Assembly: GCA_026826555.1 (NCBI GenBank)
Contig: JAKSZT010054010.1
Coordinates: 220,604-284,603, forward strand
Source: Tolypeutes matacus
Taxonomy: Eukaryota > Chordata > Mammalia > Cingulata > Chlamyphoridae
Direction: 5' to 3'
DNA length: 64,000 bases
Position numbers and translations under genes: made by a program. The notes under the pieces are model-generated. The model did no database searches and had not been told where the DNA came from. It saw only the letters and a program-made list of their open reading frames with translations. This document shows, in pieces, positions 47,156 through 58,362 of the stretch (position 1 is its first letter; every line of letters starts with the position of its first letter).

Positions 47156-48590
47156 ATGCAGAATTTAACCACTTTCCTCTGCTTCCTCCATTACCACCTG
47201 GGTCCAAGCCACAGACATCTGTTGCTGCATAATTGCAATTGTCCCTAACTATTCTCCCTGCTGCCACTCTTGCCCCATTGCAGTCCATTTGCAACATAGC
47301 AGCCCAATGAATCCCTTTTTACATGGAAATCAGACCATGTCACTCTCTTTAGTGTTCTTTATATTATATTTATGTAAACTCCATAAGGGCAATGATCTTT
47401 TTTATTTTTGTTAATTCATGTATCGTAAGCTACGTAAAACAATGCCTGACATGAAGTCTGTGCCTATGTCTGAACAAAATGAATAGTCATTCTCAGAAGA
47501 GAACACTGCTACTTAAAGAAGTAGCTTATTTGTCCAATATCTCATTGCGAGTGGCAGAATTTAACTTAGGTCTTTGAACTCCAATCTGAAGTTCTTTTCA
47601 CTATCCTCTACTTCCTCGTAGACATGTCAACAGTGCCCTCATGATGGATATCAGTATTTTCCTGGAAAGGGTTTTACAAATTCAAGTCCTGATTCCACCT
47701 CTAAGCAGGCAGAATCTGAGGACCACAGCATTTTCCTGGTAAAGAAGGCAGTTAAATTAGATAATCCCTAAGGTCTATTTTAGAGCCAAATAAATCAAGT
47801 GATACTACCCAAAATGTTTCCCGAATCTTTAAAAATCATTAAACTAAAAAGTCATTTGGGGTTATGGCAGGACAAGGGAGCCTATAAAATCGATTAATCT
47901 CCTTCTTAAATTCCCAGGTACAGCCAGATCATGTAACTTTATTAAGTAGGGAATGTTTCATAGGGTAGATTGCTAATTAGCGACATTTGCATCCATTGGC
48001 ACTCTCAGTAATGATATGTACAAATGTGGTTGTTTGGGTAAAGCTGAATATAGCATCTTCTATTTCCATATTTATTTTATGTCTCTGCTTTGTGAAGTTA
48101 AACCCACATTCAAATTAATGATGCGATGACTTAGGGTTTAAAACAAGTCTTTTTGTGTTTTTTCTTGTTCTTTTGGTTTTAGCTCACTGTGTGTGTGTAT
48201 ATATAATATATATATATATATAAGCAGATATTTGTACATGTATTGTACTCAAATACAATAAGTTTTTGTCTCAAAATATACTTTCCCAACCCAAAGATCT
48301 CTTTACTCTGGCCAATCTAGTTTATTTAGGGTTCGAAATCTCCCTTTTAGCTTTCCTGGTCCTTTTTTGTTTGTTTGGCTTATTTTTATGATGCTAATTC
48401 TGCTGATACTATGTCCATAGAAGGCTTTCCTTTCTTCTTTCTGACAGTCCTAACCCACTACTCTTTAAGGATTCAATTTACGTATGAGAAATCTCCTCTG
48501 ATACTTGCATTCCACTCTGAGCACTAATTTCTCCTTTGATTTCAGAAATTATGATTCTGTTACTTACCATTAATAAATTATAATTTGTCA
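47156..48590 (+). mobile_element. Retroposed non-coding transcript inserted in an L1
   Basis: The insert splits one L1 copy and is flanked by a 16-bp duplication AAAAAATTATTATTAT (47,140-47,155 and 48,591-48,606). The left copy is preceded by TTTT, so the junction fits an L1 endonuclease site TTTT/AA. At the right end an AATAAA signal (48,572-48,577) lies 12 bases before the start of an A-run. These are the marks of L1-mediated insertion of a polyadenylated RNA in plus orientation. The insert itself contains old repeats in sense (L2-like at about 47,190-47,480 and MIR-like at about 47,515-47,620), as a 3' UTR or long non-coding RNA would. A TA-rich repeat lies at 48,191-48,222. There is no protein frame of note. 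The parent transcript is unknown. Confidence 0.7.
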
Positions 48591-50055
48591 AAAAAATTAT
48601 TATTATTTCCCTTTATCACTGTATTATCGGATGTCCAGTGTACTGTGACACCTTCCCCCTCTCATCCCCCAATGTCTCCCAAATTTTCATTTAATTTTCA
48701 AAGAGGTTTTAGGTACAGCAAAGTCACACACAACATACCAGAGACTCTCACATACCAAACAACCCCCCCCTTCCCAACCCCATATTAAAACTATTTTTTT
48801 TTTTTTTTGGATTTTAGCATTGTTATAACTGCTATACAGATAGCAAAATATAGCAACTAAACATTGTCAATGATTTACAGAATAGTTTACAATTTAGATG
48901 ATATATTTTAGTAAGTTTTGATGATATTTACCATGTCCTGTGTCCATTACTGTAAGGTAATGAAAAACCTTTCCCATGACCACTAAATACCCCCCGTTTG
49001 TTTTTTCTGTTCCTTCCTCCCCCTCCCCCTGGGGCATATGACACTCTCCTCTCTTGACTCATGGAATGACAAGATTCGTAGTTACATACTTTGGGTATTA
49101 CAACCTGCCCTTCCTAATCTACCCACCTGTGAACCCTGAGCCACCAAACCCAGTATATCACTACCCATCTGTCCTATCCTTCAATATGCAACTATATTCT
49201 ATCCCTTTACCATAGATTATGTCCATATGGGTGATGGCTCACAGCCTACTCTTCTCTTTCTCTCCCTTGTTAACCTATCTTTCAGACAATGGTTCTCAGA
49301 GACTGCTCACTTTCTTCAGTTCAAATCAGTGAGGCCATACACTGTTCATCCTTCAATGCCTGGCTTGCATCACTCAACATAAGGTCTTCAAGATTCATCC
49401 ATGTTATTCCATGTGTTAGCACTTTATTCCTTCTTACAGCTGAGTAATATTCCATTGTATGTATGTACCACATTTTGCTTATCCATTCATCTGTTGATGG
49501 GCACCGGGGCTGATTCCACCTTTTGGCAATGGTGAACAATGCCGCTCTGGACATTGGTGTGCCTATATCTGTTTGTGCCTTTGCTTTCAGTTCTTCTGGG
49601 TATATACCCAGCAGTGGAATTGCTGGATCATATGGAAGATCTATTGTTAGTTTTCTGAGGAACCACCAAACTGTCCTCCAAAGTGGCTGGACCATACCAC
49701 AGTCCCACCAGCAGTGGATGAGGGTTCCTATTCCTTCACATCCTCTCCAACATTTAGTGTCTCCTGTTTTTTCAAAAGCTGCCATTCTGATGGGTGTAAG
49801 ATGGTATCTCATTGTAGTTTTGATTTGCATTTCCCTGAAGCAAGGTGTGTTGAGCATTTTTTCATGTGCTTTTTAGCCATTTGTATTTCTTCCTTGGAGA
49901 AGTGTCTTTTTAAGGTCACTTGCCCATTTCTTAAATGGGTTGTTTGTTTTTTTATTTCCAAGGTATAGGATTTCTTTATATATGCAGGATATCAGGCTCC
50001 TATCAGATATATGGTTGCCAAATATTTTCTCCCATTGGGTAGGCTGCCTTTTTAT
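48591..50055 (-). mobile_element. ORF2 end and proximal 3' region of the same L1
   Basis: The minus-strand frame at 49,321-49,857 (178 codons) reads IKTTMRYHLTPIRMAAF, CWRGCEGIGTLIHCWWDCG, PAIPLLGIYPEELKAKAQ and KMWYIHTMEYYSA, the C-terminal part of L1 ORF2 with its zinc-knuckle-like Cys/His residues. It corresponds to 31,065-31,505 of the plus-strand copy. The copy is truncated at its 5' end near 50,055. It cannot retrotranspose because the reverse transcriptase and endonuclease are absent. Confidence 0.88.
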
Positions 50056-50084
50056 TTTCTTAAATTTTCTTAAATAAATGGCAG

Positions 50085-50560
50085 CCCCTATCTTTACATC
50101 AAAGTTACAAGTTCCCCCATTAACACAAGATAATAACTGCAATAACAATAAATCTATTTTGGTCTGTCATTATACTCACTTATGTTTGTTCATTCCCCAT
50201 TCTTGAGAGATTTGGAATGATGTCTGCTCTGACTGCTCCAGACTGAGAGGGGACTTAGATATCATGGGGCAGAGGAAAGGGATTGTTTTGCTTGCAGTTG
50301 TAGATACTCCTTGTTTTTTTTTGGATGGGACTTGTCCATCATCATCGTTTTGTTGGCTGTCCAGGGATAGCCCTACGAACTGGAAAGTGGGAGTTGGCTG
50401 CAACTCTGCTAGGATTCAGAACTCAACTGGCATATGAACAATCCAAAGATTTAATCTCTGAGAAATATTTTTAATGGGTATACTGAAAATTGTAGGTTCA
50501 AATAAAAGGAGTAGAAAAATCAAGAATAGGGAAATTTTAAATGAGTATAGCTATATTACA
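50085..50560. other. Unassigned, probably repetitive sequence
   Basis: The wording (for example 'gagaggggacttagatatcatggggcagagg', then 'gggacttgtccatcatcatcg') has the style of a lineage-specific LTR or L1 flank, but I cannot place it. No coding frame of interest. Confidence 0.35.
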
Positions 50561-50564
50561 TTGG

Positions 50565-50768
50565 AAGGATAGATTATCATATATTCCCAAATAGGGCCTG
50601 CCAAGGGGGTGTTGATTTCACGAGGCTGTATGCCTTGCCTCTGGTGTTGGGACATGCCTAGAGCCCTTGGGGGCACCTTTGCTCCTTGAGGTACCAGGAC
50701 TGGGGATTGAACCTGAGACCTCATATATAGGAAGCTGGCACTCAACCACTTGAGCTACATCCGCTCCA
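50565..50768 (-). mobile_element. tRNA-derived SINE (DAS-type), long form, reversed
   Basis: On the minus strand the head GGAGCGGATGTAGCTCAAGT lies at about 50,748-50,767, with an A-box-like TAGCTCAAGTGG and a B-box-like GGTTCAATCC (complement at 50,704-50,713). A longer non-tRNA body follows to about 50,565. The left boundary is approximate and no clear tail was found. Confidence 0.75.
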
Positions 50769-51070
50769 CTTTTGCCCATTTCTAAATCAAGTTATTTGTC
50801 TTTTTGTTTTTGAGTTATAGGTGTTCTTTATCTATTCTAGATATTAAACCATTATCAGATTATATGATATGCAAATATTTTGTTCCATTCTGTAGGTTGT
50901 CATTTACTTTTTTTTTTTAAAGGTGAAAAGCCCCATCTACAATTTTCTTTTCTTGTCATGTCTGTTCTGGCTTTGGTATGAGGGAAATGTTGCCCACATA
51001 GAATAAGTTGGAAAGTATTCCTCCCTTTTTGACTTTTTGGAATAGTTTTAGAAGATGACTTTGATTTTAG
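50769..51070 (-). mobile_element. Old L1 ORF2 remnant, antisense
   Basis: Antisense L1 phrases: cccatttctaaatcaagtta followed by tttgtctttttgtttttgag, tattctagatattaaaccat followed by tatcagat, and gaatagttttagaagatgac. This copy lies next to the SINE and is diverged. Confidence 0.75.
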
Positions 51071-53600
51071 CCAGACTCTCTTGTCTCTTTCCTTGCCCTT
51101 CCTGTTAAGCTTCTGGCTGGCCTGTCTTTATTGGTAACACACTCAGGTATTAGACTCCACTAATTGTTGCTGATTTGTATATCAATTTCAAGAAATTTAT
51201 TGGGGGCATAAATTGCTCAGTCTGGTTTACAAGATCATTTAAATAAAGCTGGATCACTTGGCAGGGACATGGTGTTGCCAGTTTTTGAGGCTTGCCCTAA
51301 GCTTCCCCTAAGAAGATCCTCTGTGTTACAGGAAGGGGCTGGGGGGCTGGGGTTGGGGAATTTACTCTTCACTGGCTGTCCCACTTGGATCATACCTGCA
51401 GAACAGGAGATGTGTGCATGTAAACTGATGACTTGGTGCTGTCATCACTCAGTATAGTCTTCTGTTTCCCAGAGACAGGGAGGATAGACCATGACAATCA
51501 CACCAGCTGTAGAATCTCCCAGGATGGCTCTTATACCCCAGGCAGCTGTGGAGTTGGAGCTATGGTTTGGCCGCTGATCACACCAGATCAGGTTTTATGT
51601 AAGACAAAGCTGTGTGGGAAAGGGGTACCATGCTCAGCAGCTGCTCCTCCCAGATCCTCCCTACACAATGGGAGTTGAAGATGGGAACAGGTGCTACCAC
51701 TCAGTTGCTACTGCTTGTTGATATGGACTTTGAGCAACATGGTGCTCTCGAAAATGTGATTTTCCCATGCTCACTGACTGTCAACCCAAATAGCTCTTCC
51801 ACCCCAGGGAACTGGGAGAGATGGAAACTGCCACTCAGCTGCTCATCTTGTTAGACCATCTCCTCCAAGAGGAAGGACACTGAGGGAATTGTGTAGTCCC
51901 TATCTTGGATGTCACAGCCTCCCAGTGTTTTTGTTCTTTTTTAAAACCAATTTTCCTTACATTTTATTGCATAAATGCTTCCCAATATGTAAGCCCCTTG
52001 ATCAATCTCTGGAGACTCTGGATGATGGTCTTTGTCCATGTTGAATGGTTTAATAGGTGTCTTTCTGGGTGTGAATTTTCCTTGAGCACTTCACATCACT
52101 ATTCCTGAGATCCTGCACACAGTGTTCGTATTCTCTTTTCTTTCCCTCTCCTCCACTAGTATAGCATTTGTTATCTTAAACACAAAGACCTATTTGGACC
52201 TGGTTTCTCAAGATTAATTGTATTGGATTCCAAAATGTCAGGCAATTTGAACTTTCCAGGGTTGATACTGAAATGACAACAATAAAATAGTAACGATTTT
52301 TAATTTTATATTACAGATATTCAGAATGAGAATTTTGCAGCTTTCATTTCATTTTATAAATTCAGTGCCAGCTGAATGTGTTCAGCCTTGCTATAAACTT
52401 TTTCTGTTTAAAAGCATCAAATGAAAACCTACTTGAGTTCTACAGTGACTTTTTAAATAATCTATATATGCATGGTGTTAGAAAATTGTGGTATACCATT
52501 ACTGATTGTCACCTAAGTTTTTCCTAAAATACATATATTGTTTATGAGAAGTATCTTTAATGAAGATGGATAAATTGGGCTTGGGGAGAAAATACACATT
52601 TATTAGCATAGGTCCTTTGTGCATTCTTTGTCTATGTTGGTCTGTGTGTCTCTCGCTCTCTCTCTCTCTCATCACCCAAAATGAATATTTTAAGTCAGAT
52701 ATCTTATTGTTGTTGTTTTTTTTTAATTTAAATCCACATACTAAACTGCTTTCCCAATATTTGATCAATTTCTGCTTCCATTTTCAAGTGTTAGGATAGA
52801 ATTAGACCTGGGGTTATGATTAGATCTAAGTTTACGAGAATTAGGAGTAGGGTTAGTATTAAAATGATAAAGTCTGGAGCCAGAATTTCTGGAATCATAG
52901 CTCAGCTCTCCACTTCAATAGTTATGTATATCTAGAAGGAAACTACTTATCTCTCTCTACCGCAAATTCTTCATTTATAATAGAGAAATAATAATAAGAA
53001 ATCTTACCTTGAAGTGTGATTGAGAATAAATGAGACACTTAAAAAAAGTGTTTAGTACTGTGCCTTACATGTTAACCCTAACTGATATTTTCTTTTTATT
53101 ATTTCAATTATATCTACTGATGTGTTAAATAACTATGATTCAAACATTGCAATTTTTGGTCCTATTTCCCATTTAAACATATTCTGTAGTATTGATATTT
53201 CCCCTGTTGCAGGGACTCTATTACCTTTTCACTCATATTTAATAAAAGTCACAAGATTAGTGTCTCTTTAGTATTTAATATACACAGCCCATGTAATAAT
53301 CCAGAATACTGAGCTTTATGCGAAGTTAAGCTACTCTCCACAGTCAATTCAAGCCTATTCCAGGGGTGGAAGGGCCATTTTCACACTTTCTGAATTTACC
53401 AGAGTCACAATTCTATGCATCTTGCACATTCTAGATTGTTCCTGGTTTCTCTGCGGTTGAAGCGTGGGTCACACTGACTGGCTGAGTGACTTGCTTTGGA
53501 ATCTTTCTGCGGCCATGTCAAGCTTCTCTGAGCAGCGTGGAGATGCCTCAACCCTGAGTGCGTTGGTAGCTGCCTTGAAATACTGAATGTATTTCTCTTG
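51071..53600. other. Non-coding stretch
   Basis: No gene recognised. A (TC)n microsatellite lies at 52,650-52,670. The frames at 51,269-51,854 show no family. The remainder is AT-rich. Confidence 0.5.
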
Positions 53601-53609
53601 ACTTTGGGG

Positions 53610-54590
53610 ACAAGATAAGAAAATTTACTGTCATCACTTCTATTCAACAGTGACCTACATTTCCAAGGCAGCACGAAAATACTAGAAGAAGAAATGAAAG
53701 ATTTAACAATTGGAAAGGGAGAAATGAAAACCTTTATATTCACAGATAACATGATGTATACATAAGAATTCAAAAGAATCTGTAAAGATATGCTAGAATT
53801 TTAAATTGAGTGAGATCACTGCATATAAGTTCAATATATAAAATGAATTCCGTTTCTAAATATTAGCAACAACAAATTAAACAATTAAATAAAAATACAA
53901 TGTATGATAACATCAAATACATCAAATGCATAGAAATAAATCCAAGGAATGTACAAAACTATAACACTGAAAACTATCATAGCTCAGAGAAGTTTTGAAG
54001 ATAAATGCAGGAAAATACACTGTTCATGGATTAGATGATGCAATATTATGAAGAAGACAGTTCTCTATTTTATGTGTAGATTCAATGTAATTTCAATAAA
54101 AATCTTATCAAGTTTTTTTTTTTGGAGGTACTGGGGATTGAACTCAGAACTTCATACATGGGAGGCAGGCGCTCAACCAATGAGCTACACCCACTCCCAA
54201 GCAAGTATTTTTTGGAAATTAAAAATTCATTCCAAAACGTATATGGGTATTCAAAAGACCTATAGTAGCCCAGAAAATCTGGAAGAGTAGAGTTAGAAAA
54301 CTTAAACTAAAAAATAAAAAACTGCTATAAAGCTAAACTTATTAATAGAGCTTTATATTATGAGCATGAACACATAGATCAACTGACACATTTGAGGCTC
54401 CCACACATATCAGAGCAGTGGGGAGAAGGAGCTTCTCTTTCACTGGTGCTGGTTCATAGGTGTCCCCTGAATAAAATTAACTATGATCTCTACCTCATGC
54501 CATACACATATCTAATTTCCCAGTGGATTGGACTATAAAACCAAATGTGAAAGGTAAATCAGTAAAGCTTCCTGAATATCACATTGATAT
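53610..54590 (+). mobile_element. Old L1 ORF2 remnant interrupted by a SINE
   Basis: Plus-strand phrases fit a diverged ORF2: ttcaacagtgacctacattt, attcacagataacatgatg, aaaatacactgttcatggat, ttcaatgtaatttcaataaaaatc, and after the SINE atggactataaaaccaaatg style wording near 54,525. Stops are frequent. The SINE at 54,113-54,198 inserted later. Confidence 0.75.
54113..54198 (-). mobile_element. tRNA-Ala-derived SINE (DAS-type), reversed
   Basis: On the minus strand: GGGAGTGGGTGTAGCTCATT at the head, A box TAGCTCATTGG, B-box-like GAGTTCAATCCC (complement at 54,135-54,143), then CAGTACCTCC and an A-tail (T-run at 54,113-54,123). It matches the copy at 42.9 kb in length and layout. It sits inside an old L1, giving the relative age. 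Confidence 0.88.
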
Positions 54591-54599
54591 TGTTTTAAA

Positions 54600-55624
54600 A
54601 TTTCTTGTTTTATTTCAAGCTTTTAAAAATTCCTGTCAGTTATTTTATAGTTTCAATGTGACATAATTCCATGTGAATTCATTTTCTTTATACAGATCAA
54701 TATTTATTGTGCTTCTAAAACCCAAAGCTTTGTTACTTTATTATTTCTGGACAAACCTTCAGAAATTCTTTGAATAGTGCCTGTAACTTATTCCCTCAAA
54801 GAATGGACAAAAAAATCAATGTATCTTTGTGGAACTCTCATTAGATACATTTTAAACTTTCTTTTTCTGTCTTTTGTAATTCCTAATCTTTTTCATTAAA
54901 AAAAAAAAACACTTCATTTCTTTTTTGCTTATTTTGTGGGGAATCCTTTGATTTACCGTTTAGTTCACTTATTCTATCATTCCTTGTGTTTTATCACCTT
55001 CTTATCTACTGAGTTTTAAATTTCAATCACTGTACATTGTATTTATCTACTTTTTGCTTAATTTTCAAATGTGAATTTTTATTAGAATATTAATCTTTTC
55101 ATATCATTTGTACTTCATTTTTTATTCATTATATGATTTAAAAAAAAACATGTATTTCCTAGGCTCTAACAGATGGTTGTGTTATTTAAAATGCTCATCA
55201 CATACATGTCATTTTAATCCATTACATCTGAAGAGGCAATGTAAATGAAATAATGAGACTTTTCCAGAATGACCTCTACTACTAATTGAAGCCTGGGAGG
55301 TTACTAACCCTTAGTGGACCCCTAACTGGTCAGAGCACATTGAGATCCAGGTGGCTGTCCTCAATGCTTGGATACTATATAATATAAGTGTGGCTCAGGA
55401 AAAACTGAGGAAGGAGTTTCAAATTGGCTGAGTTTTCTATCACTGTGTTAGGAATAAGCCAGGAAGGAAAATTAAGATGGATTCTTTAAAATCAAAGAAA
55501 CACATTTTTTCCACAGCTGGTTTTGTTATGTCTGATTTGAATCTCCTGTATTTACAAGTGTAATCTGATGTAACTCTATGTTCCAATGTTTTTATTGCTC
55601 AGAGACAGTCCATTCATATGAGGA
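54600..55624. other. AT-rich non-coding stretch
   Basis: No gene, RNA or clear repeat recognised. Confidence 0.5.
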
Positions 55625-55640
55625 TTTCCCTATAATGAAT

Positions 55641-55729
55641 TCTTTTTTTAAAAAGATACTTAGATTACATAAATGTTACATAATAAATGTAGGGGATTCC
55701 CATATGTCCACTCCCTATCCCATCCACAT
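55641..55729 (-). mobile_element. Minimal L1 3'-end insertion (89 bp) with 16-bp duplication
   Basis: Flanked by TTTCCCTATAATGAAT at 55,625-55,640 and 55,730-55,745, an exact 16-bp duplication. The insert on the minus strand matches the last part of the large L1 copies (ATGGGAATCCC, then TTTATGTAATCTAAGTATC) and ends in an A-rich tail. It is an extreme 5' truncation. Confidence 0.9.
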
Positions 55730-55823
55730 TTTCCCTATAATGAATACTTTTTTAGCTTTAATTTCTTGATTAACTGTGTTATATTTTTTAACTTGTCTCT
55801 CACCAGGAATGAATAGTTGTGCC

Positions 55824-56935
55824 TCAGGAAAAGAGGTGGACTTTCCTTCTTCTAAAAACATTTCTTAGAGCTGCCTTCATGGCTTTGTTTCTCAAGCTAT
55901 AGATCACTGGATTGAGTGCTGGGGGTAGAGCAATATAAAAATAGTGAGTAAAAAGTCTAATGCAGTTGGAGTGTCAGAATGTGACTTTAGAAACTCAAAG
56001 GTACCCACAGGGACAAATAATGTAATGACAGATAGATGGGGCAGGCAAGCAGAGAAGGCCTTGGCTTTGCTTTCAGCAGACAGGATCCTTAACACAGTAG
56101 ATAGCACACGTGCATAGGAGAGGCCTGTGAAGCTGAAGCAAGAAGCATGAAGGACAAGATGGGATCCTCGGCACAGCAGAGAACACATGCACATAGGAGA
56201 GCCCTATGGAGGTGAAACAAGAAGCGCCAAGGATAAGACAGTATCCTCGGCACAGCAGAGAACATGCATGCATAGGAGAGTCCTGTGGAGGTGAAGCAAG
56301 AAACGCCAAGGACAGGAGAGGCCTGTGGAGGTAAAGCAAGAAAGGCCACTAAGGTCAGGAAGCCAGTGATGCACAGCTCCAATATGCTCATTAGATCATG
56401 AGGGTTTCAGGAGCTGGGGTACATCACAGTATTGGGGGATGGCATCAGTACCACAGAAGTGGATGGAGAAAGTGGCTGCTGTATGCCTGGCCTCAGAGCT
56501 GGCCCGCCAATCCAGAGAGCTGAGCCTCCGCGAGCACTGGCTCTGACACCCACAGCGATTTCACAGTGCAGCAGAGGGCAGATGGCCATGTAGCAATCAC
56601 AGGACATCTGTGAGCATGGCCAGCTCAGCAGAGCCACAGGGAGTGGATGCAAAACACTGCCACATGCATTCCCAGAGGAAATATGCCACTGTGCACCAAA
56701 GAGTTGTGCATGGATCTTGGCATGGTCACAGAAATATAGTACAAATCCAGAAAAGAGAGGTGTTTCAGGAAGAAGTATAGGTAAGAGACTATGTCCTTGA
56801 AAGCTTCAGTGATAATGAATATATTGCCAGTTAGGGCCACTAAGTACAAGACTAAGAACAGACAAGCATATAAGATTTCTAGCTCACAGAAAACCCCATG
56901 AGAAGAAACCAGCTAATTGTAGTGGAATTAGCCAT
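55824..56935 (-). pseudogene. OR14-like olfactory receptor pseudogene with internal expansion
   Basis: Minus-strand pieces: MANSTTISWFLLMGFSVS (start at 56,935; a frameshift follows), ELEILYACLFLVLYLVALTG with NIFIITEA (helix 1), YFFLKHLSFLDLYYISVTMP (helix 2) and SMHNSLVHSG. A degraded DRY region follows (the plus-strand complement near 56,580 covers CDCYMAICPLLHCE). Helix 5 and loop 3 wording is repeated several times (LSYVHVFSAVPRIPS and variants), then ESKAKAFSACLPHLSVITLF, and ALNPVIYSLRNKAMKAALRNV to a TGA at 55,824-55,826. FLLMGFS, LSFLDLxYISVTxP and AKAFSxCLPHLxVxTLF are characteristic of OR14. Several stops and shifts make it dead. The expansion at 56,079-56,350 lengthens it beyond the usual ~930 bp. 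Confidence 0.85.
56079..56350 (-). repeat. Tandem repeat inside the OR14-like pseudogene, unit 74-79 bp
   Basis: On the plus strand, copies start GACARGAT or similar at 56,079, 56,153, 56,232 and 56,311 (the last partial, about 40 bp). Each full copy holds GGATCCT, CACAGYAGA, a CATAGGAGAG core, CCTGTG(G/A)AG and GAAGCAAGAA. On the minus strand each encodes a version of the same helix-5/loop-3 segment (TSTGLSYxHVFSAVxRI). The 79-bp unit is not a multiple of three, so the copies lie in shifted frames. Confidence 0.88.
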
Positions 56936-58319
56936 CTTCCTTCTCAATTTCTGAGAATGATGTGGGTTGCAATACAAGATAGCATCCAATAGAGAAAAAA
57001 TTTGATTAATCCACTTAGTGAAGTTAAGGCATGAAGTCAGGGTCATCACTTCGTTATAGCCTGGTATACTGATCATTATGTTGAGGGATTTTAAATGATG
57101 TTGGCTCAGTCTTAAGGGAGACTGGGATAGGTAGATTATAAACATTAAATTCCCATTTCAATCAAAGGAAAGGAAACATACAGAGCATCTACATTTTATA
57201 TACATTAAAAGTTTCATTCAGTAAAAACACACACCTTTATAAAGCTGCCTGAGTTACCCATCTTCTTCCAAAAGCTTCTGTCTATTCATATACCACCACC
57301 ACCACCACACTGGTTTTATTGCTGCAGTTTTAAAATATTGTTTCATATATGAGAGACCAACTCCTAATATATTTTTCTTTTGAAACATTCTTAGGGAAAA
57401 TTAATAAAATTAAGCATATATATGGGATATTTGTAGTTTCTGTGCACAATTACGATATAGAAGCAATCAACTTTAACATAAAATATCATACAAATTGACC
57501 TGAAAAATTCTAAGTTCCCATTAGAAAAATTGCAAAGAGCCAGACTTTTCCTGATGTATTTTTAAAAAAGGAAATAAAATGGCTAATGGACATATAAAAA
57601 AATTATTTATCCTAATTCTTAATAAAATATAAAGCAATAATGAGATACAACTTTTTTAGTAATCAAATTAGCAAAGATTCAAATATAAAATACTGAGGGC
57701 TATCAAGTACAGTATAAGCTAAGAGCTAAAACAGGCAGTTGTGAAGGTCAATTTGTGCATACTTTCTGAAACACAACAACTCATTGAAAAGGAGCCTTAA
57801 AGCAGTCTGTACTATAAACCAATTAATTTTATGCTAAATATTTTTATTAAATATCTGAATAATGGATATTTAAGAAAAAATATGTCCATTTAGCATTACT
57901 GCAGTTGCAAAAAAATTGAAAAAACCTTAAAATGTTCAAACAGGAACATTTTTGAATGAATTATTAACATGAAAATATTCTAAGTGACTTTGAAAGTTAT
58001 GATTATGATGCATTTTTCATAAACGGGATAATCATTACAATTTTGGCTTAAATAAAAGTACAATACACAGTACATATACTGTATATAAATAAATAGAATA
58101 AACAGTTAATAAAGAGCCTAAGGAAGTATACCAAATGTCCATCTATCTTTAGAGTTTAATTAATGTATACTATTGACATTATTTAATGCAATGGTCATAT
58201 AGTGGAATTGTGTACAGGTTTTTTCTTCCTCATGCCTTTCTGTAAGCTCCTTTTTTATCTTTTGAGTAAATAAATATGTATTTGTTATCTATCATCTGTC
58301 ATCTATCGATCTATCTATC

Positions 58320-58362
<43 letters not shown>

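Noticed and set aside
47156..48590. Ancestral DNA between two independent L1 insertions
   Set aside because: The exact 16-bp repeat at both edges, the continuous state of the sister L1 at 32.3 kb and the AATAAA plus A-run fit one L1 later interrupted. Independent insertions would need several coincidences.
49321..49857. A functional reverse-transcriptase gene
   Set aside because: Only the C-terminal part of L1 ORF2 is present. Endonuclease and polymerase domains are missing.
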